A stretch of DNA of 64,000 bases from Pseudoalteromonas neustonica (GCF_001653135.1 NZ_BDDS01000002.1:372001-436000), one strand, 5' to 3'. Counted from the first letter of the stretch, positions 29,109-39,598 are shown. Notes: generated from the letters alone by a model not told the origin. Numbers and translations are program-made.

Positions 29109-29438
29109 ATGAAAAAGCAAACCACAGAGCAAGGCACAATCCAATTTACTAACTTTAAAGACTTTTATCCCTATTATCTGCAAGAGCACACTAATACAAC
29201 AAATAGACGTTTGCATTTTATTGGCAGTTGTTTAGTTGTCATAGCTATTTGCTACGCTTTGCTCACACTAAACCTCAAAGTATTTTGGTTATTACCCATT
29301 ATTGGCTATGGTTTTGCTTGGGTTGGGCACTTTTTCTTTGAAAAAAACCGTCCCGCTACCTTTAAACATCCTCTCTATAGTCTGCTTGGTGATTGGGTGA
29401 TGTTTAGAGATATACTAACAGGTAAAATTAAGTGGTAA
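29109..29438 (+). CDS. DUF962 (Mpo1-like) small membrane protein
   Basis: The 109-residue protein has FKDFYPYYLQEHTNTTNRRLH near the N-terminus, two hydrophobic segments (about 37-53 and 58-72) and GYGFAWVGHFFFEKNRPATF followed by HPLYSLLGDWVMF. These are the hallmarks of DUF962, related to yeast Mpo1, an Fe(II)-dependent dioxygenase of 2-hydroxy fatty acids. The conserved histidines that could bind iron are present. A lipid-oxidising role in bacteria is inferred only. It lies 78 bases upstream of the ABC exporter gene. Confidence 0.85.
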   Translation: MKKQTTEQGTIQFTNFKDFYPYYLQEHTNTTNRRLHFIGSCLVVIAICYALLTLNLKVFWLLPIIGYGFAWVGHFFFEKNRPATFKHPLYSLLGDWVMFRDILTGKIKW

Positions 29439-29516
29439 ATAAGACTTTAAATCCCCCTGTTTTTGTCCCTTTTCAATGATATAGTGAAGGTCATTTTTAC
29501 TATTTAAGATATTAAA

Positions 29517-31364
29517 ATGTATCGATTATTTGAGCGGATGACTAAGCCGTTCCCTGAAGATAAACCAACGCAACCGCCCTCAACCTTATTTGCCTTTTGC
29601 CGCCATTATACAAAAGGTATGGAACTGTCGCTCGTTTTCATGTCACTTAGTGCTGCGCTGCTCGCTATTTTAGAAGTATCGCTGTTCAGTTATATGGGGC
29701 AATTAGTTGATTGGCTAAGTATTCACACACCCGAAACATTATTTGTTGAGCAAAAATCTGAACTTATTAAAATGGCTGTGGTGCTATTAATTATTTTACC
29801 ACTGGTGGTCTTTTTTCATTCAGCAATATTACACCAAGCTCTATTGGGTAATTACCCAATGTCAATCAGGTGGTTAGCTCATCGTTATTTACTACGTCAA
29901 AGTGTCAGTTTCTATCAAAATGAGTTTTCAGGAAGAATTGCAACCAAAGTAATGCAAACCTCTCTTGCTGTGCGCGAAACGGTGATGAAGTTACTTGATG
30001 TACTGATGTACATTGTGGTGTATTTTAGCGCTATGGTATTTTTAGTTGCCGCGGCAGATTGGAGACTGATGATCCCACTGCTGGTATGGCTTACATTTTA
30101 TACCCTAATACAGCTTTATTTTGTGCCAAAACTCAAAAAAATAGCCAGCTCGCAAGCCGATGCCCGCTCAGAAATGACAGGTCGTATTGTCGACAGTTAC
30201 ACCAATATTTCTACCATTAAGCTTTTCTCTTACACACAACGTGAAGAACAATACGCCAAAGACAGCATGGATGTTTTTTTACAGCCAGTTTATAAACAAA
30301 TGCGTTTGGTCACGAGCTTAAATTTTGCGATTCAATCCCTTAACTACCTTTTAGTGTTCAGCGTCGCTGCATTATCTTTGTATTTATGGTCGTTAAGTGC
30401 CATTAGTGCCGGTGCTATTGCGATAGCAGTAAGTTTATCACTGCGATTAAATGGTATGGCCCAATGGATAATGTGGGAGATTAGTGGTTTGTTTGAAAAC
30501 ATAGGCACTGTTGCTGATGGCATGAAAACACTTTCAAACCCTATTGACGTTGACGATGCCCCAGATGCTCATACTCTTAATGTGAGTGATTGTGTTATAA
30601 ATTTTGAAAACGTGCATTTTAATTACGGTAAAGCTGCCAATGAAACAAATAGAGGCCCTGTGATCAATGGTCTCGATTTAAATATCAAAGCAGGCGAAAA
30701 AATAGGCTTAGTTGGTCGTTCCGGTGCGGGCAAATCAACCTTGGTTAATTTACTGTTGCGTTTTTACGATGTTGACAGTGGAGCTATTAAAATTGATGAC
30801 CAAGATATTTCAAAGGTCAGCCAAGAAAGCTTACGCAAACACATTGCAATGGTCACTCAGGACACGTCATTACTACACCGCTCTGTTAAAGAAAATATCT
30901 TATATGGTCGCCCTGATGCGAGTGACCAAGAGATGTTAAACGCTGCAAAGCAGGCTAAAGCCCTCGAATTTATAGATGACCTTGAAGATAGCCAAGGTAA
31001 CAAAGGTTTTGCAGCACAAGTGGGTGAGCGCGGTGTTAAACTCTCGGGCGGGCAACGCCAACGTATTGCGATCGCACGCGTACTCCTAAAAAATGCACCT
31101 ATCCTTATTTTAGATGAAGCTACAAGCGCACTTGATTCTGAAGTTGAAGCTGCAATTCAAGCCAGCCTTGATGATTTAATGACAGGTAAAACAGTAATTG
31201 CAATTGCACACCGTCTTTCAACGATCGCTCAAATGGACAGACTCATTGTACTTGATGAAGGCGGTATTGTTGAGCAAGGTAGTCATGATGAATTACTCGT
31301 TCAAAATGGGATTTATGCTGCGTTATGGGCACATCAAACGGGTGGATTTATTGGGGTTGAATAG
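29517..31364 (+). CDS. ABC exporter, fused permease and ATPase
   Basis: The 615-residue half-transporter has a six-helix ABC type I exporter membrane domain (about 35-330) and a C-terminal nucleotide-binding domain. The latter has Walker A GLVGRSGAGKST (about 397-408), the Q-loop, signature LSGGQRQRIA, Walker B ILILDEATS and the H-loop AHRLST. It probably works as a homodimer pumping a lipid, drug or peptide outward; substrate is unknown and it is not close enough to MsbA to use that name. It is monocistronic or weakly linked to the DUF962 gene and ends at a strong terminator. Confidence 0.92.
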   Translation: MYRLFERMTKPFPEDKPTQPPSTLFAFCRHYTKGMELSLVFMSLSAALLAILEVSLFSYMGQLVDWLSIHTPETLFVEQKSELIKMAVVLLIILPLVVFFHSAILHQALLGNYPMSIRWLAHRYLLRQSVSFYQNEFSGRIATKVMQTSLAVRETVMKLLDVLMYIVVYFSAMVFLVAAADWRLMIPLLVWLTFYTLIQLYFVPKLKKIASSQADARSEMTGRIVDSYTNISTIKLFSYTQREEQYAKDSMDVFLQPVYKQMRLVTSLNFAIQSLNYLLVFSVAALSLYLWSLSAISAGAIAIAVSLSLRLNGMAQWIMWEISGLFENIGTVADGMKTLSNPIDVDDAPDAHTLNVSDCVINFENVHFNYGKAANETNRGPVINGLDLNIKAGEKIGLVGRSGAGKSTLVNLLLRFYDVDSGAIKIDDQDISKVSQESLRKHIAMVTQDTSLLHRSVKENILYGRPDASDQEMLNAAKQAKALEFIDDLEDSQGNKGFAAQVGERGVKLSGGQRQRIAIARVLLKNAPILILDEATSALDSEVEAAIQASLDDLMTGKTVIAIAHRLSTIAQMDRLIVLDEGGIVEQGSHDELLVQNGIYAALWAHQTGGFIGVE

Positions 31365-31380
31365 AGTACTAAAATGTCCG

Positions 31381-31417
31381 AATGATAAAAAAGAGCCTTA
31401 GTGGCTCTTTTTATCAT
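31381..31417. terminator. bidirectional terminator between the ABC exporter gene and trhO
   Basis: A long stem pairs AATGATAAAAAAGAGCC (31381-31397) with GGCTCTTTTTATCATT (31403-31418). It serves two convergent genes. Confidence 0.9.
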
Positions 31418-31435
31418 TATTAATAAGTGGTTAGA

Positions 31436-32443
31436 TTATTTACCGCGTTGCGCATCTTTTTGTGCTTTTTTAGCATCTTTGCGTTTTTGTAAAACCGCTT
31501 GCGCTTCATTACCTATATGACCTTCACCACGCGCTTGTGCCAGCTCAATTTGCTTTTGGCGCTCTGCAAATCGTTCTCTTTGTTCATCTGTAACGTTGTC
31601 AATACAGTGATGACACGATACACCTTCCATATACTCTGATTTTAGTTTTTCAGCCTCTGTGATTGGCATACGACAAGCATGGCATTGATCATACGAACCT
31701 TTTTGTAAGTCGTGATCCACCGCAACGCGGTTATCAAAGACAAAACATTCACCTTCCCACATTGTTTCTTCTTTTGGCACTTCTTCTAAGTATTTTAAAA
31801 TGCCGCCTTCGAGATGATATACATCTTCAAAGCCTTGCTCTTTCATATAAGCCGTTGATTTTTCACAGCGAATACCACCCGTACAAAACATCGCTACTTT
31901 TTTATGTTTTGTAGGGTCTAAGTTTTCCTTTGCCCACTGCGGGAACTCGCGAAATGTTTTAGTATTTGGATCAACGGCATTTTGGAAAGTACCGATTTCA
32001 ATTTCATAGTCATTTCGGGTATCAACTAGAATAACCTCAGGATCTGAAATCAACGCATTCCAATCTTGTGGCTTGACGTAACTGCCAACAACTTTGAGCG
32101 GATCAACACCTTCAACACCCATAGTCACGATTTCTTTTTTAAGCTTTACTTTCGTACGATAAAATGGGCATTCATCATCAAACGACTCTTTACTCACAAT
32201 GTTATCGAGGTTTGGTTGAGTATCAAGCCACGATAGTAAATTATCGATACCTTCGCGCTTAGCTGATACTGTGCCATTAATCCCTTCAGCAGCAATTAAT
32301 AAAGTACCGCGTACTTCATTGGCTTCCATTACATCTAAAAGTGGTTGACGAAGTGCTTCAAATTCAGGGAGTGCAACAAATTTATACAGCGCGCATACAA
32401 CAAAGTGCTCACTGGTGACATTATCTTTATGTACTGCAGTCAT
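31436..32443 (-). CDS. trhO: tRNA uridine(34) hydroxylase TrhO
   Basis: The 335-residue protein has the TrhO (YceA) architecture: an N-terminal domain, a rhodanese domain with C187 in [11 protein letters not shown], and a cysteine-rich segment near 250-282 (CHACRMPI and CHHC). It hydroxylates wobble uridine on the way to 5-carboxymethoxyuridine in tRNA, using O2. The C-terminal tail is rich in Lys, Gln and Ala. The helicase gene on the other strand starts 211 bases beyond its ATG, so the two are divergent. Confidence 0.94.
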   Translation of the reverse strand: MTAVHKDNVTSEHFVVCALYKFVALPEFEALRQPLLDVMEANEVRGTLLIAAEGINGTVSAKREGIDNLLSWLDTQPNLDNIVSKESFDDECPFYRTKVKLKKEIVTMGVEGVDPLKVVGSYVKPQDWNALISDPEVILVDTRNDYEIEIGTFQNAVDPNTKTFREFPQWAKENLDPTKHKKVAMFCTGGIRCEKSTAYMKEQGFEDVYHLEGGILKYLEEVPKEETMWEGECFVFDNRVAVDHDLQKGSYDQCHACRMPITEAEKLKSEYMEGVSCHHCIDNVTDEQRERFAERQKQIELAQARGEGHIGNEAQAVLQKRKDAKKAQKDAQRGK

Positions 32444-32653
32444 GGGTATTCCTATTTTGCTTTAGCCGTTATTGGCGGTAACCGAATCGTAAATCCGGCG
32501 CATTGGGGCGCATATTTTACGCATTTTACGGTTAAATGCAAAAAAAGCAGTGATAAACAGGTTTTTACTGTCGGCCAAGCACTCTACTACGCTATAATAG
32601 CGACATTATTGTTGGCTTATACCCAATTAATTGCTCATTTGGAGAAATACACT

Positions 32654-33982
32654 TTGCACTTTACTGATCTTGGGATTGATACTCGCCTTGAAACACAATT
32701 AGCTCATCAAGGGATCACCCAGCCTACAGATATTCAAGCCCATGCAGTGCCAACAGCACTTGCAGGTCATGACATTTTCGCTCAGTCTAAAACTGGGTCA
32801 GGCAAAACCTTAGCTTTTTTACTCCCAGCAGTTCAACGAGTCATGAAGCAAAAAGCGCTCAGTAAACGCGATCCTCGAGTACTTATCGTCGCGCCTACTC
32901 GCGAACTTGCTACACAAGTATTTACTCAGCTTCGACTTTTAATTGCGGGTACTAATATTAAAGCGGTAAAAATACTAGGCGGTGAGAATTTTAATGATCA
33001 AATTAAAGCTCTTCGTAATGATCCACAATTCGTTATTGCAACACCTGGACGTTTAGCTGATCACATAACAAAACGCTCATTACAATTAAGTGGCCTTGAA
33101 TTACTTATTTTTGATGAAGCAGACCGAATTTTAGATTTAGGTTTCACCGAACAGCTAAAAATGATCAATGAACAAGCGGATCATCGCCTGCGTCAAACCT
33201 TATTGTTTTCTGCAACACTTGATCATGCCCAAGTTGATGCGCTATCACGTAATTTATTAAAAAAGCCAAAACAAATTACGCTCAGTGCCGCTAACGAACA
33301 ACATTCAGACATTAAGCAAAGTTTATTTTTAGCTGATCACCTTGATCACAAAGAAGCATTGCTTGAGCACTTTTTAAAGCAAGATGATGTGGGCCAATGT
33401 ATTATTTTTACAGCAACCCGTGCAGATACAAGCCGTTTAAGTGATGCGCTCAATGCTAAAGGATTTAAAGCACAAGCCTTAGCAGGTGACCTTGCACAAA
33501 ATAAACGTCTTGAGATTATGGACAGCTTTAGTCGTGAAAACTTTAAGATTTTGATTACAACAGATGTCGCATCCCGCGGCCTTGATTTACTCAGTGTCAC
33601 ACACGTAATTAATTTTGATTTACCTAAACACGCTGAAGAGTATGTTCATCGTATAGGCAGGACAGGTCGTGCAGGTTTTAAAGGCACTGCAATTTCACTC
33701 GTTGGACCTAAAGACTGGTTAAGCTACAAAGCAATTAAAGCTTTTTTAAATGATGAACTTGAGTTTCATACCATCGAAGGGCTTAAAGGTAAATTTAAAG
33801 GTCTCCGCGAACCAAAACCTGATGCTATTTGGGCTAAAGAGCAAGATAAAGCAAAACCAAAAGCAAAGGTAATGACCAAGCGTAAGTCTAAGCCTAAAAA
33901 GCCACAAGCACCGATTAAAGCCCCCCTTAATATTGATGGCGATGCCCCAATGCGCCGTCGTAAAAAGCCAGAACAGGAATAA
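32654..33982 (+). CDS. DEAD-box RNA helicase, SrmB/RhlE-like
   Basis: The start is TTG 32654 because GGAG at 32641-32644 sits 9 bases upstream and the family N-terminus (FTDLGIDTRL...) begins there. A longer frame back to 32345 would run antisense through trhO and has no homology. The 442-residue protein shows motif Q (GITQPTDIQ), I (SKTGSGKT), Ia (PTRELA), II (DEAD), III (SAT), V (TDVASRGLD) and VI (HRIGRTGRAG). The tail is basic (KPKAKVMTKRKSKPKK). It unwinds RNA, probably in ribosome assembly or cold adaptation. It is 2 bases from the CvfB-like gene. Confidence 0.93.
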   Translation: MHFTDLGIDTRLETQLAHQGITQPTDIQAHAVPTALAGHDIFAQSKTGSGKTLAFLLPAVQRVMKQKALSKRDPRVLIVAPTRELATQVFTQLRLLIAGTNIKAVKILGGENFNDQIKALRNDPQFVIATPGRLADHITKRSLQLSGLELLIFDEADRILDLGFTEQLKMINEQADHRLRQTLLFSATLDHAQVDALSRNLLKKPKQITLSAANEQHSDIKQSLFLADHLDHKEALLEHFLKQDDVGQCIIFTATRADTSRLSDALNAKGFKAQALAGDLAQNKRLEIMDSFSRENFKILITTDVASRGLDLLSVTHVINFDLPKHAEEYVHRIGRTGRAGFKGTAISLVGPKDWLSYKAIKAFLNDELEFHTIEGLKGKFKGLREPKPDAIWAKEQDKAKPKAKVMTKRKSKPKKPQAPIKAPLNIDGDAPMRRRKKPEQE

Positions 33983-33984
33983 TT

Positions 33985-34818
33985 ATGAGTTACCTCGGAA
34001 CCACCCAAACACTATTCGTTAATGAAGTAAGTAACGAAGGCGCGTACCTTGATGGTCATGACCTAGGCGAGGTTTTCTTACCAAGTAATGAAATCAAATA
34101 TGAATTAGAAGCTGGCGATAGTATCAGCGTATTCATTTTCTTAGATAATGCTAACTTAGCAACAGCAACAACTAAAAAGCCATTAGCACAAGTGGGTGAG
34201 TACGCCCTGCTTCGCGTAAAAGAAATGAACAGCATTGGTGCTTTTTTAGATTGGGGTCTTGAGAAGGATGTACTTGCACCATTTAACGAACAAAAACCTA
34301 GAATGCAAGAAGGCTATTCTTATTTAGTTCGTTTGTACTTAGATAATGCAAGTGGCCGTATTTGTGCTTCAAATAACTTTAATCGCTTCATCAATAAAAC
34401 TGAACCAGAATATACACCACTGCAAGAAGTACAATTGATTGTCGCCGGTAAAACGGATATTGGCTATAAAGTGTTAATTGAAGAAGCACATTATGGCGTA
34501 ATTTTTTACAACATGGTGTTTAAAAACATGTTTGTTGGCCAGCGCTTAACTGGTTTTATTCAAAAAGTACGTGAAGACGGAAAAATTGACGTCATTCTTG
34601 AAAAACCAGGAATGGGAAAGGTAAGTGACCTTGGTGAAAAAATAATGGATAAATTAAAAGCCGAGGGCGGTGTCATTGCACTTGGCGATAAATCAGATCC
34701 AGAAGTAATCAAAAAAGTTTTTTCAACCAGCAAAGCTAATTATAAAAAAGCGATTGGTGGTTTATTTAAGCAAGGTTTAATTGATATAGAAGCAAAAGCA
34801 ATTCGCTTAAAAGCTTAA
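33985..34818 (+). CDS. CvfB-like S1 RNA-binding protein
   Basis: The 277-residue protein contains tandem S1-type OB folds, for example ALLRVKEMNSIGAFLDWGL then VLAPFNEQ, and a third near LTGFIQKVREDGKIDVILE. It ends in a winged-helix region with SKANYKKAIGGLFKQGLI. This is the CvfB/YitL architecture, an RNA-binding protein family that affects virulence gene expression in Staphylococcus. It starts 2 bases after the helicase stop codon, so the two are co-translated and may act on the same RNAs. Confidence 0.9.
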   Translation: MSYLGTTQTLFVNEVSNEGAYLDGHDLGEVFLPSNEIKYELEAGDSISVFIFLDNANLATATTKKPLAQVGEYALLRVKEMNSIGAFLDWGLEKDVLAPFNEQKPRMQEGYSYLVRLYLDNASGRICASNNFNRFINKTEPEYTPLQEVQLIVAGKTDIGYKVLIEEAHYGVIFYNMVFKNMFVGQRLTGFIQKVREDGKIDVILEKPGMGKVSDLGEKIMDKLKAEGGVIALGDKSDPEVIKKVFSTSKANYKKAIGGLFKQGLIDIEAKAIRLKA

Positions 34819-34828
34819 ATAACAAAAA

Positions 34829-35203
34829 CTAACCCACTAAATTTTTATAGGGCAAGGTACACTGTTTGTAATCTTGCCCATACTCATCTAAATCTTCTTT
34901 ATTTTCAATATTAAATGGCGCTAAACGTAAAACTTTTACCTCACATTTATCCTTAGCAAGATCATGAGCTGAAATACATTCTGAAACATCACTTTTCATT
35001 TGGGTTAATCTTTCTTCATTCTTCTCGCATACATGATGGATATATTTAACAAGCGTTAGCTTAAAGTCAACGAGATTGACAGGATAAATATTGAATGCAT
35101 CGCTCACATTTGATGAATCATCAAATGAATTAGCAGAAACCCCATATTTATTAACCGAAAAATAGATAACAAACAACAAAATAGAAGTAATAATATATTT
35201 CAT
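34829..35203 (-). CDS. small exported protein of unknown function
   Basis: ATG 35203 is preferred over a TTG at 35221, giving 124 residues. The first 20 residues (MKYIITSILLFVIYFSVNKY) are hydrophobic, consistent with a signal peptide or membrane anchor. The rest has four cysteines (HHVCEKN, VSECISA, KDKCEV, YKQCTL) spaced as if in two disulfides, suggesting a periplasmic fold. No family is recognised. It stands alone, convergent with the CvfB-like gene, only 10 bases from its stop. Confidence 0.6.
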   Translation of the reverse strand: MKYIITSILLFVIYFSVNKYGVSANSFDDSSNVSDAFNIYPVNLVDFKLTLVKYIHHVCEKNEERLTQMKSDVSECISAHDLAKDKCEVKVLRLAPFNIENKEDLDEYGQDYKQCTLPYKNLVG

Positions 35204-35301
35204 AAAAAGCCCATACAACAAACTAATATAGGCTAATATAACAGATCAGTTATAAATTGTAATTAAAAACATTGGTACTAAAGTATAGGTAAACGTTAAT
35301 T

Positions 35302-36006
35302 TTAAGAAATCGAATTATTAACATTTATCAAAACAGAAACAGGATCATCTGCTTGTGTTATAGGACGACCGATAACTAGATAGTCACTACCATCGTCAAT
35401 AGCTTGTTTTGGTGTCATTATCCGCTTCTGATCACCTGCTGCGCTGCCTTCTGGGCGAATACCAGGTGTAACAAGTTTAAAGTCACTTCCTAATATTGAT
35501 TTTAGTTGTTTGGCTTCTTGTGCTGAGCACACAACGCCATCTAACCCCGACTCTTTAGCCAGTTTTGCTAAATAAACTACCTGTTCAGCAGGTGTTTTAT
35601 CAATACCGAGTCTTTTTAATTCGGCACTATCCATACTTGTTAATACTGTAACTGCAATTAATAATGGCGCTTCATCACCAAATTGTTCAAGTGCTTGCTT
35701 CGCTTTAGTCATCATTTCAACACCGCCACTGGCATGAACATTAACCATCCAAACACCCATTTTTGCAGCCGCCGTTACCGCTTTTGCAACCGTATTAGGA
35801 ATATCATGAAACTTCAAATCTAGAAATACATCAAAACCTAAATCAATGAGTTCTTTAACAAAAGCAGGCCCAAAGTAAGTAAACATTTCTTTGCCAACCT
35901 TTAAGCGGCAAGTATCTGGTGATAATTGTTTAACGAAATTTAAAGCTGTTTGTTGATCATCATAATCGAGGGCGATAAGAACTTTTTTTGAATGTTCGAG
36001 AGACAT
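35302..36006 (-). CDS. pyrF: orotidine 5'-phosphate decarboxylase
   Basis: The 234-residue TIM-barrel enzyme makes UMP from OMP, the last step of pyrimidine synthesis. It opens with VLIALDYDD and has the catalytic [14 protein letters not shown] (Asp-Lys-x-x-Asp) segment, then VTPGIRPEG and [10 protein letters not shown] for phosphate binding. Length is usual. It is the final gene of the gyrA-to-pyrF block, following lapB by 48 bases, as in other gammaproteobacteria. Confidence 0.96.
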   Translation of the reverse strand: MSLEHSKKVLIALDYDDQQTALNFVKQLSPDTCRLKVGKEMFTYFGPAFVKELIDLGFDVFLDLKFHDIPNTVAKAVTAAAKMGVWMVNVHASGGVEMMTKAKQALEQFGDEAPLLIAVTVLTSMDSAELKRLGIDKTPAEQVVYLAKLAKESGLDGVVCSAQEAKQLKSILGSDFKLVTPGIRPEGSAAGDQKRIMTPKQAIDDGSDYLVIGRPITQADDPVSVLINVNNSIS

Positions 36007-36054
36007 AACTTTCCTAAAACTAATTGTAGAAGTAAGTGAATATTTTATAGAAAA

Positions 36055-37191
36055 CTAAAAACCGTCTAAACCACGGCTTGGTACAATGGTTTCCCAATGT
36101 TTACACGATGGACAAACCCAATAAATTGTATGGCTGGTGAAACCACAGTGTTGACATTGAAAATCTGGTTTTGTGGCAATATAAGAGGTGACTAACTTAT
36201 CGATTTGATCAAGCACATCTTTAATATCTGTATTTTGTTTAGCAAGAAGCTGTAATAAAAAACTAAAACCGCGAATTGTAGGTTGACGCTTTAAGCTATC
36301 AGTTAAAAATTTAATTGCTTGATCTGTGTGCCCTTGCTCAAGTAATGCTTGGCAATGTTTTATTTTTATCAACACCCCGCCCTTATCAAGCAATTGTAAA
36401 AGTAACGCATGAAATTGCTCAGTCAACTTTAACTGATTATAGCTGTGAGCAAGATCATCAATAAATAAAGGAGCAAAAAAAGTAAAAGTACATATCAGCT
36501 CACGCCAATAATAAATCGCTTTTACATAATCCTCTTTTGCATAAGCAGACTTACCTAATTCATACAAAGGGCGAATTGCTTTATGATTTAGACTAATAGC
36601 TTTGCGCATAACTTGTGGGTCGTTATCTATTAACGCAGCCTCACAATAAAAATTGGCTATGGCTTTAAAATGCTGTGGCTTTGAAAATAAGTCGCTGTGA
36701 GCCTCGAACATATTAATACCTTTTTCCCATTCACGTGTTTGTGAATATAAATTAAGTATCGGTTCTAATGCATCACTGTGGTTTGCTTTTATCAACCACA
36801 CTAAATGCTCTTCGGCGCCATCAAGCAAACCCGCCATAATATAATCTTCGGCAAGTTCAAGTCGGCTACTGGCAGCTTGTTGTTCATTAAGGCTTGGGTG
36901 TTTAAGCAGTAGTTCGTGAATTTTTATCGCGCGGTCTAGCTCGCCTCGACGGCGAAACATAGTCGCAAGTGTAGAATAATGTTCAACAGAGTCAGCTGAT
37001 ACTTCAAGCAAGTTAATTAAATGCTCAAGACCTTGATCTTCTTCTCTGTCGAGTAAAAACTTTAAGCCTTTACTGTATTCAGACGTGATCTGACGATTTA
37101 GCTGATGAGCTTGGTTTTTAGCACTGTTCTTACCCATTATCCAGCCATAACCAGCCGCAACAGGCAAAAGTAAAAACAAAAGCTCAATCAT
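36055..37191 (-). CDS. lapB: lipopolysaccharide assembly protein LapB
   Basis: The 378-residue protein has an N-terminal membrane anchor (about 1-18), multiple tetratricopeptide-like helical repeats (about 35-320) and a C-terminal rubredoxin-like metal site with CQHCGF and CPSCKHW. LapB (YciM) controls LpxC degradation through FtsH and so balances lipopolysaccharide and phospholipid synthesis. Its start lies 2 bases beyond the lapA stop. All four metal-binding cysteines are present. Confidence 0.94.
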   Translation of the reverse strand: MIELLFLLLPVAAGYGWIMGKNSAKNQAHQLNRQITSEYSKGLKFLLDREEDQGLEHLINLLEVSADSVEHYSTLATMFRRRGELDRAIKIHELLLKHPSLNEQQAASSRLELAEDYIMAGLLDGAEEHLVWLIKANHSDALEPILNLYSQTREWEKGINMFEAHSDLFSKPQHFKAIANFYCEAALIDNDPQVMRKAISLNHKAIRPLYELGKSAYAKEDYVKAIYYWRELICTFTFFAPLFIDDLAHSYNQLKLTEQFHALLLQLLDKGGVLIKIKHCQALLEQGHTDQAIKFLTDSLKRQPTIRGFSFLLQLLAKQNTDIKDVLDQIDKLVTSYIATKPDFQCQHCGFTSHTIYWVCPSCKHWETIVPSRGLDGF

Positions 37192-37193
37192 AA

Positions 37194-37475
37194 TTAAGAA
37201 TCTTTATTAGCTACGAGCTTATTTTTATTTTTTTCAGGTGCTAATTTTTTTTTCAAACGGTAGTTTTGCCACTTCAATTGTGAAAACAACTTAAAGCTTA
37301 TAAAGCAACCGATCACGACACCTAAAGCAAAACAGATACTTATAATCATTGCGAGGGGTAACGTATTACTGGCAATAATATAATTGATTTTCACCAAGTG
37401 CGGATTTTGCGAACCAAGTACAAATGCAAAAATTAGGCATATTGCTACCAGAATAATTTTTAATACCCTAAACAA
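37194..37475 (-). CDS. lapA: LapA domain protein
   Basis: The 93-residue inner-membrane protein has two hydrophobic helices (about 5-21 and 40-62) joined by the LGSQNPHLVKINYIIASNTLPL loop typical of LapA (YciS), with a lysine-rich cytoplasmic tail. It works with LapB at the membrane. It sits between ihfB and lapB, its usual position. Confidence 0.9.
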   Translation of the reverse strand: MFRVLKIILVAICLIFAFVLGSQNPHLVKINYIIASNTLPLAMIISICFALGVVIGCFISFKLFSQLKWQNYRLKKKLAPEKNKNKLVANKDS

Positions 37476-37496
37476 GTAACTACTCCAACTTAATAA

Positions 37497-37784
37497 CTAG
37501 GCAATACTCGCATTTACACGATCGCGTAATTCTTTGCCTGGTTTAAAATGTGGTACATGCTTACCTTCTAACTCAACAGTATCGCCTGTTTTAGGGTTAC
37601 GACCTGTGCGAGGTGAGCGAAAATGTAATGAGAAACTACCAAAACCACGAATTTCTATGCGATCTGAGCTTGATAATGAGCCGGCCATTTGTTCAAGAAT
37701 TTCTTTAACAGCATTTTCAACATCTTTCACAGGGACATGTGCGTGTTGCTCGGCTAATTGTTCTATCAATTCTGACTTAGTCAT
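37497..37784 (-). CDS. ihfB: integration host factor subunit beta
   Basis: The 95-residue HU/IHF-fold protein begins [17 protein letters not shown] and has the DNA-wrapping arm [17 protein letters not shown] with the intercalating proline. It pairs with IHF-alpha (encoded elsewhere) to bend DNA. It lies 62 bases downstream of rpsA with a hairpin between, the standard gammaproteobacterial arrangement. Confidence 0.96.
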   Translation of the reverse strand: MTKSELIEQLAEQHAHVPVKDVENAVKEILEQMAGSLSSSDRIEIRGFGSFSLHFRSPRTGRNPKTGDTVELEGKHVPHFKPGKELRDRVNASIA

Positions 37785-37808
37785 AACGTTTCCTTAAAAA
37801 GAGATAAA

Positions 37809-37830
37809 GGAAGGGCAACACTGCCCTTCC
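37809..37830 (-). terminator. rpsA-ihfB intercistronic hairpin
   Basis: GGAAGGGCA (37809-37817) pairs perfectly with TGCCCTTCC (37822-37830). On the minus strand it is followed by TTTATCTCTTTTT, so it may terminate part of the transcription and lower ihfB relative to rpsA. Confidence 0.7.
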
Positions 37831-37846
37831 AATTAAGACTGATTAA

Positions 37847-39514
37847 TTAGTCTTTTTGTGCATTTGCGAAAGCAGCTGCCATTGCGTTTTCAAACACTGG
37901 CTCTTCTTTCTTAAGCTTTTCTAGTACTTCTTTCTCTTCTGCTTCGAAAAGAGCTTTAACTGAAAGGCTTAAAGTGCGGTTCTTACGATCAACACCAACA
38001 TATTTCACTTCAATTTCGTCGCCTACAGAAACAACAGTAGTTGCATCTTCAACGCGCTCTTGAGCGATATCAGCTACACGGATGTAACCTTCAACGCCTT
38101 CGATAAGTTCAACAGTTGCGCCTTTCGCATCAACTTCAGTCACTTTACCTTTAACAATAGCACCTTTTTTGTTTGCATCAAGGTAGTTATTGAATGGGTC
38201 AGCTTCGATTTGCTTAACACCTAGAGAGATACGTTCACGCTCTGGGTCAACTTGCAATACGATAGCAGTGATTTCGTCGCCTTTCTTGAATTCACGTACA
38301 GCGTCTTCGCCAGGTGTATTCCAAGAAATGTCTGAAAGGTGTACAAGACCGTCAATACCACCGTCAAGACCGATAAAGATACCGAAGTCAGTGATTGATT
38401 TGATCTTACCAGTAACTTGATCGCCTTTGTTTTGAAGACGAGCAAATTCTTGCCAAGGATTAGCAATACATTGCTTAAGACCAAGTGAAATACGACGACG
38501 TTCTTCGTCAATTTCAAGAACCATAACTTCAACAGTGTCGCCAAGGCTAACAACTTTTGAAGGATGGATGTTCTTGTTAGTCCAATCCATTTCAGAAACG
38601 TGTACTAGACCTTCAACGCCTTCTTCGATTTCTACGAAGCAACCGTAATCAGTAAGGTTAGTTACACGACCAGAAAGTTTAGAACCTTCTGGGTAACGAC
38701 CAGCGATAGCTGCCCATGGATCTTCGCCAAGCTGTTTAAGACCTAGAGATACACGAGTTTTATCTTTGTCGAATTTAAGAACTTTAACTGCGATTTCGTC
38801 GCCAACATTAACGATTTCTGAAGGGTGCTTAACACGCTTCCACGCCATATCAGTAATGTGTAGTAGACCATCAACACCACCAAGGTCAACGAATGCACCG
38901 TAGTCAGTAAGGTTCTTAACGATACCTTTAACTTCTTGACCTTCAACAAGGTTAGCAAGAAGCTCTTCACGTTCTTGTGAGTTTTCAGATTCGATAACTG
39001 CACGACGTGAAACAACAACGTTGTTACGTTTTTGATCAAGCTTGATTACTTTAAATTCAAGCTCTTTGCCTTCAAGGTGAGTTGTGTCACGTACTGGACG
39101 AACATCAACAAGTGAACCAGGTAGGAAAGCACGGATTGAATCAACTTCAACTGTGAAACCGCCTTTAACTTTACCGTTGATAACACCAGTAACAGTCTCT
39201 TGCTCTTCACATGCTTTCTCAAGACGGATCCATGCTTCGTGACGCTTAGCTTTCTCACGAGAAAGGATAGTTTCACCGAAACCGTCTTCAATTGCATCTA
39301 GTGCAACATCTACTTCGTCGCCAACAGCAACTTCTAGTTCACCAGCAGCATTTTTGAACTGCTCTGCAGGGATAGCACTTTCTGATTTAAGACCAGCATC
39401 TACAAGTACAATGTTGTTCTCGATTGAGATAACTGTACCTTTAACAATAGAGCCTTGCTCTGCTTCAAAACCCTTTAAGCTTTCTTCAAATAACTGCGCA
39501 AAATTTTCTGACAT
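37847..39514 (-). CDS. rpsA: 30S ribosomal protein S1
   Basis: The start is ATG 39514 ([12 protein letters not shown], 555 residues); an in-frame start at 39544 would add 10 residues never seen in S1. Six S1 domains are visible, with repeats such as [40 protein letters not shown] and [21 protein letters not shown]1 binds mRNA to the small subunit. No canonical ribosome-binding site precedes the start, matching other gammaproteobacterial rpsA genes that rely on a structured leader and autogenous control. Confidence 0.97.
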   Translation of the reverse strand: MSENFAQLFEESLKGFEAEQGSIVKGTVISIENNIVLVDAGLKSESAIPAEQFKNAAGELEVAVGDEVDVALDAIEDGFGETILSREKAKRHEAWIRLEKACEEQETVTGVINGKVKGGFTVEVDSIRAFLPGSLVDVRPVRDTTHLEGKELEFKVIKLDQKRNNVVVSRRAVIESENSQEREELLANLVEGQEVKGIVKNLTDYGAFVDLGGVDGLLHITDMAWKRVKHPSEIVNVGDEIAVKVLKFDKDKTRVSLGLKQLGEDPWAAIAGRYPEGSKLSGRVTNLTDYGCFVEIEEGVEGLVHVSEMDWTNKNIHPSKVVSLGDTVEVMVLEIDEERRRISLGLKQCIANPWQEFARLQNKGDQVTGKIKSITDFGIFIGLDGGIDGLVHLSDISWNTPGEDAVREFKKGDEITAIVLQVDPERERISLGVKQIEADPFNNYLDANKKGAIVKGKVTEVDAKGATVELIEGVEGYIRVADIAQERVEDATTVVSVGDEIEVKYVGVDRKNRTLSLSVKALFEAEEKEVLEKLKKEEPVFENAMAAAFANAQKD

Positions 39515-39548
39515 ACGAATATACGTCTCATATATTATTACCAATTAG

Positions 39549-39598
39549 CAACCATGCTGCATGGGGTTGTTAAAATAGCACTGGCATCCTGCTGGTGC
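39549..39598 (-). promoter_or_regulatory. structured rpsA leader, candidate S1 autoregulatory element
   Basis: Two hairpins precede rpsA on the minus strand. At 39578-39598, GCACCAGCA and TGCCAGTGC pair around a GGA loop. At 39549-39569, CAACC(CC)ATG pairs with CATGGTTG with a two-base bulge. Hairpins with GGA loops in place of a Shine-Dalgarno site are the described feature of gammaproteobacterial rpsA autoregulation; the match here is by inspection. Confidence 0.6.

Noticed and set aside
32345..32653. An open frame extends the DEAD-box helicase 103 codons upstream
   Set aside because: It runs antisense to the 5' end of trhO, has no helicase homology and no ribosome-binding site; TTG 32654 has GGAG at the right spacing.
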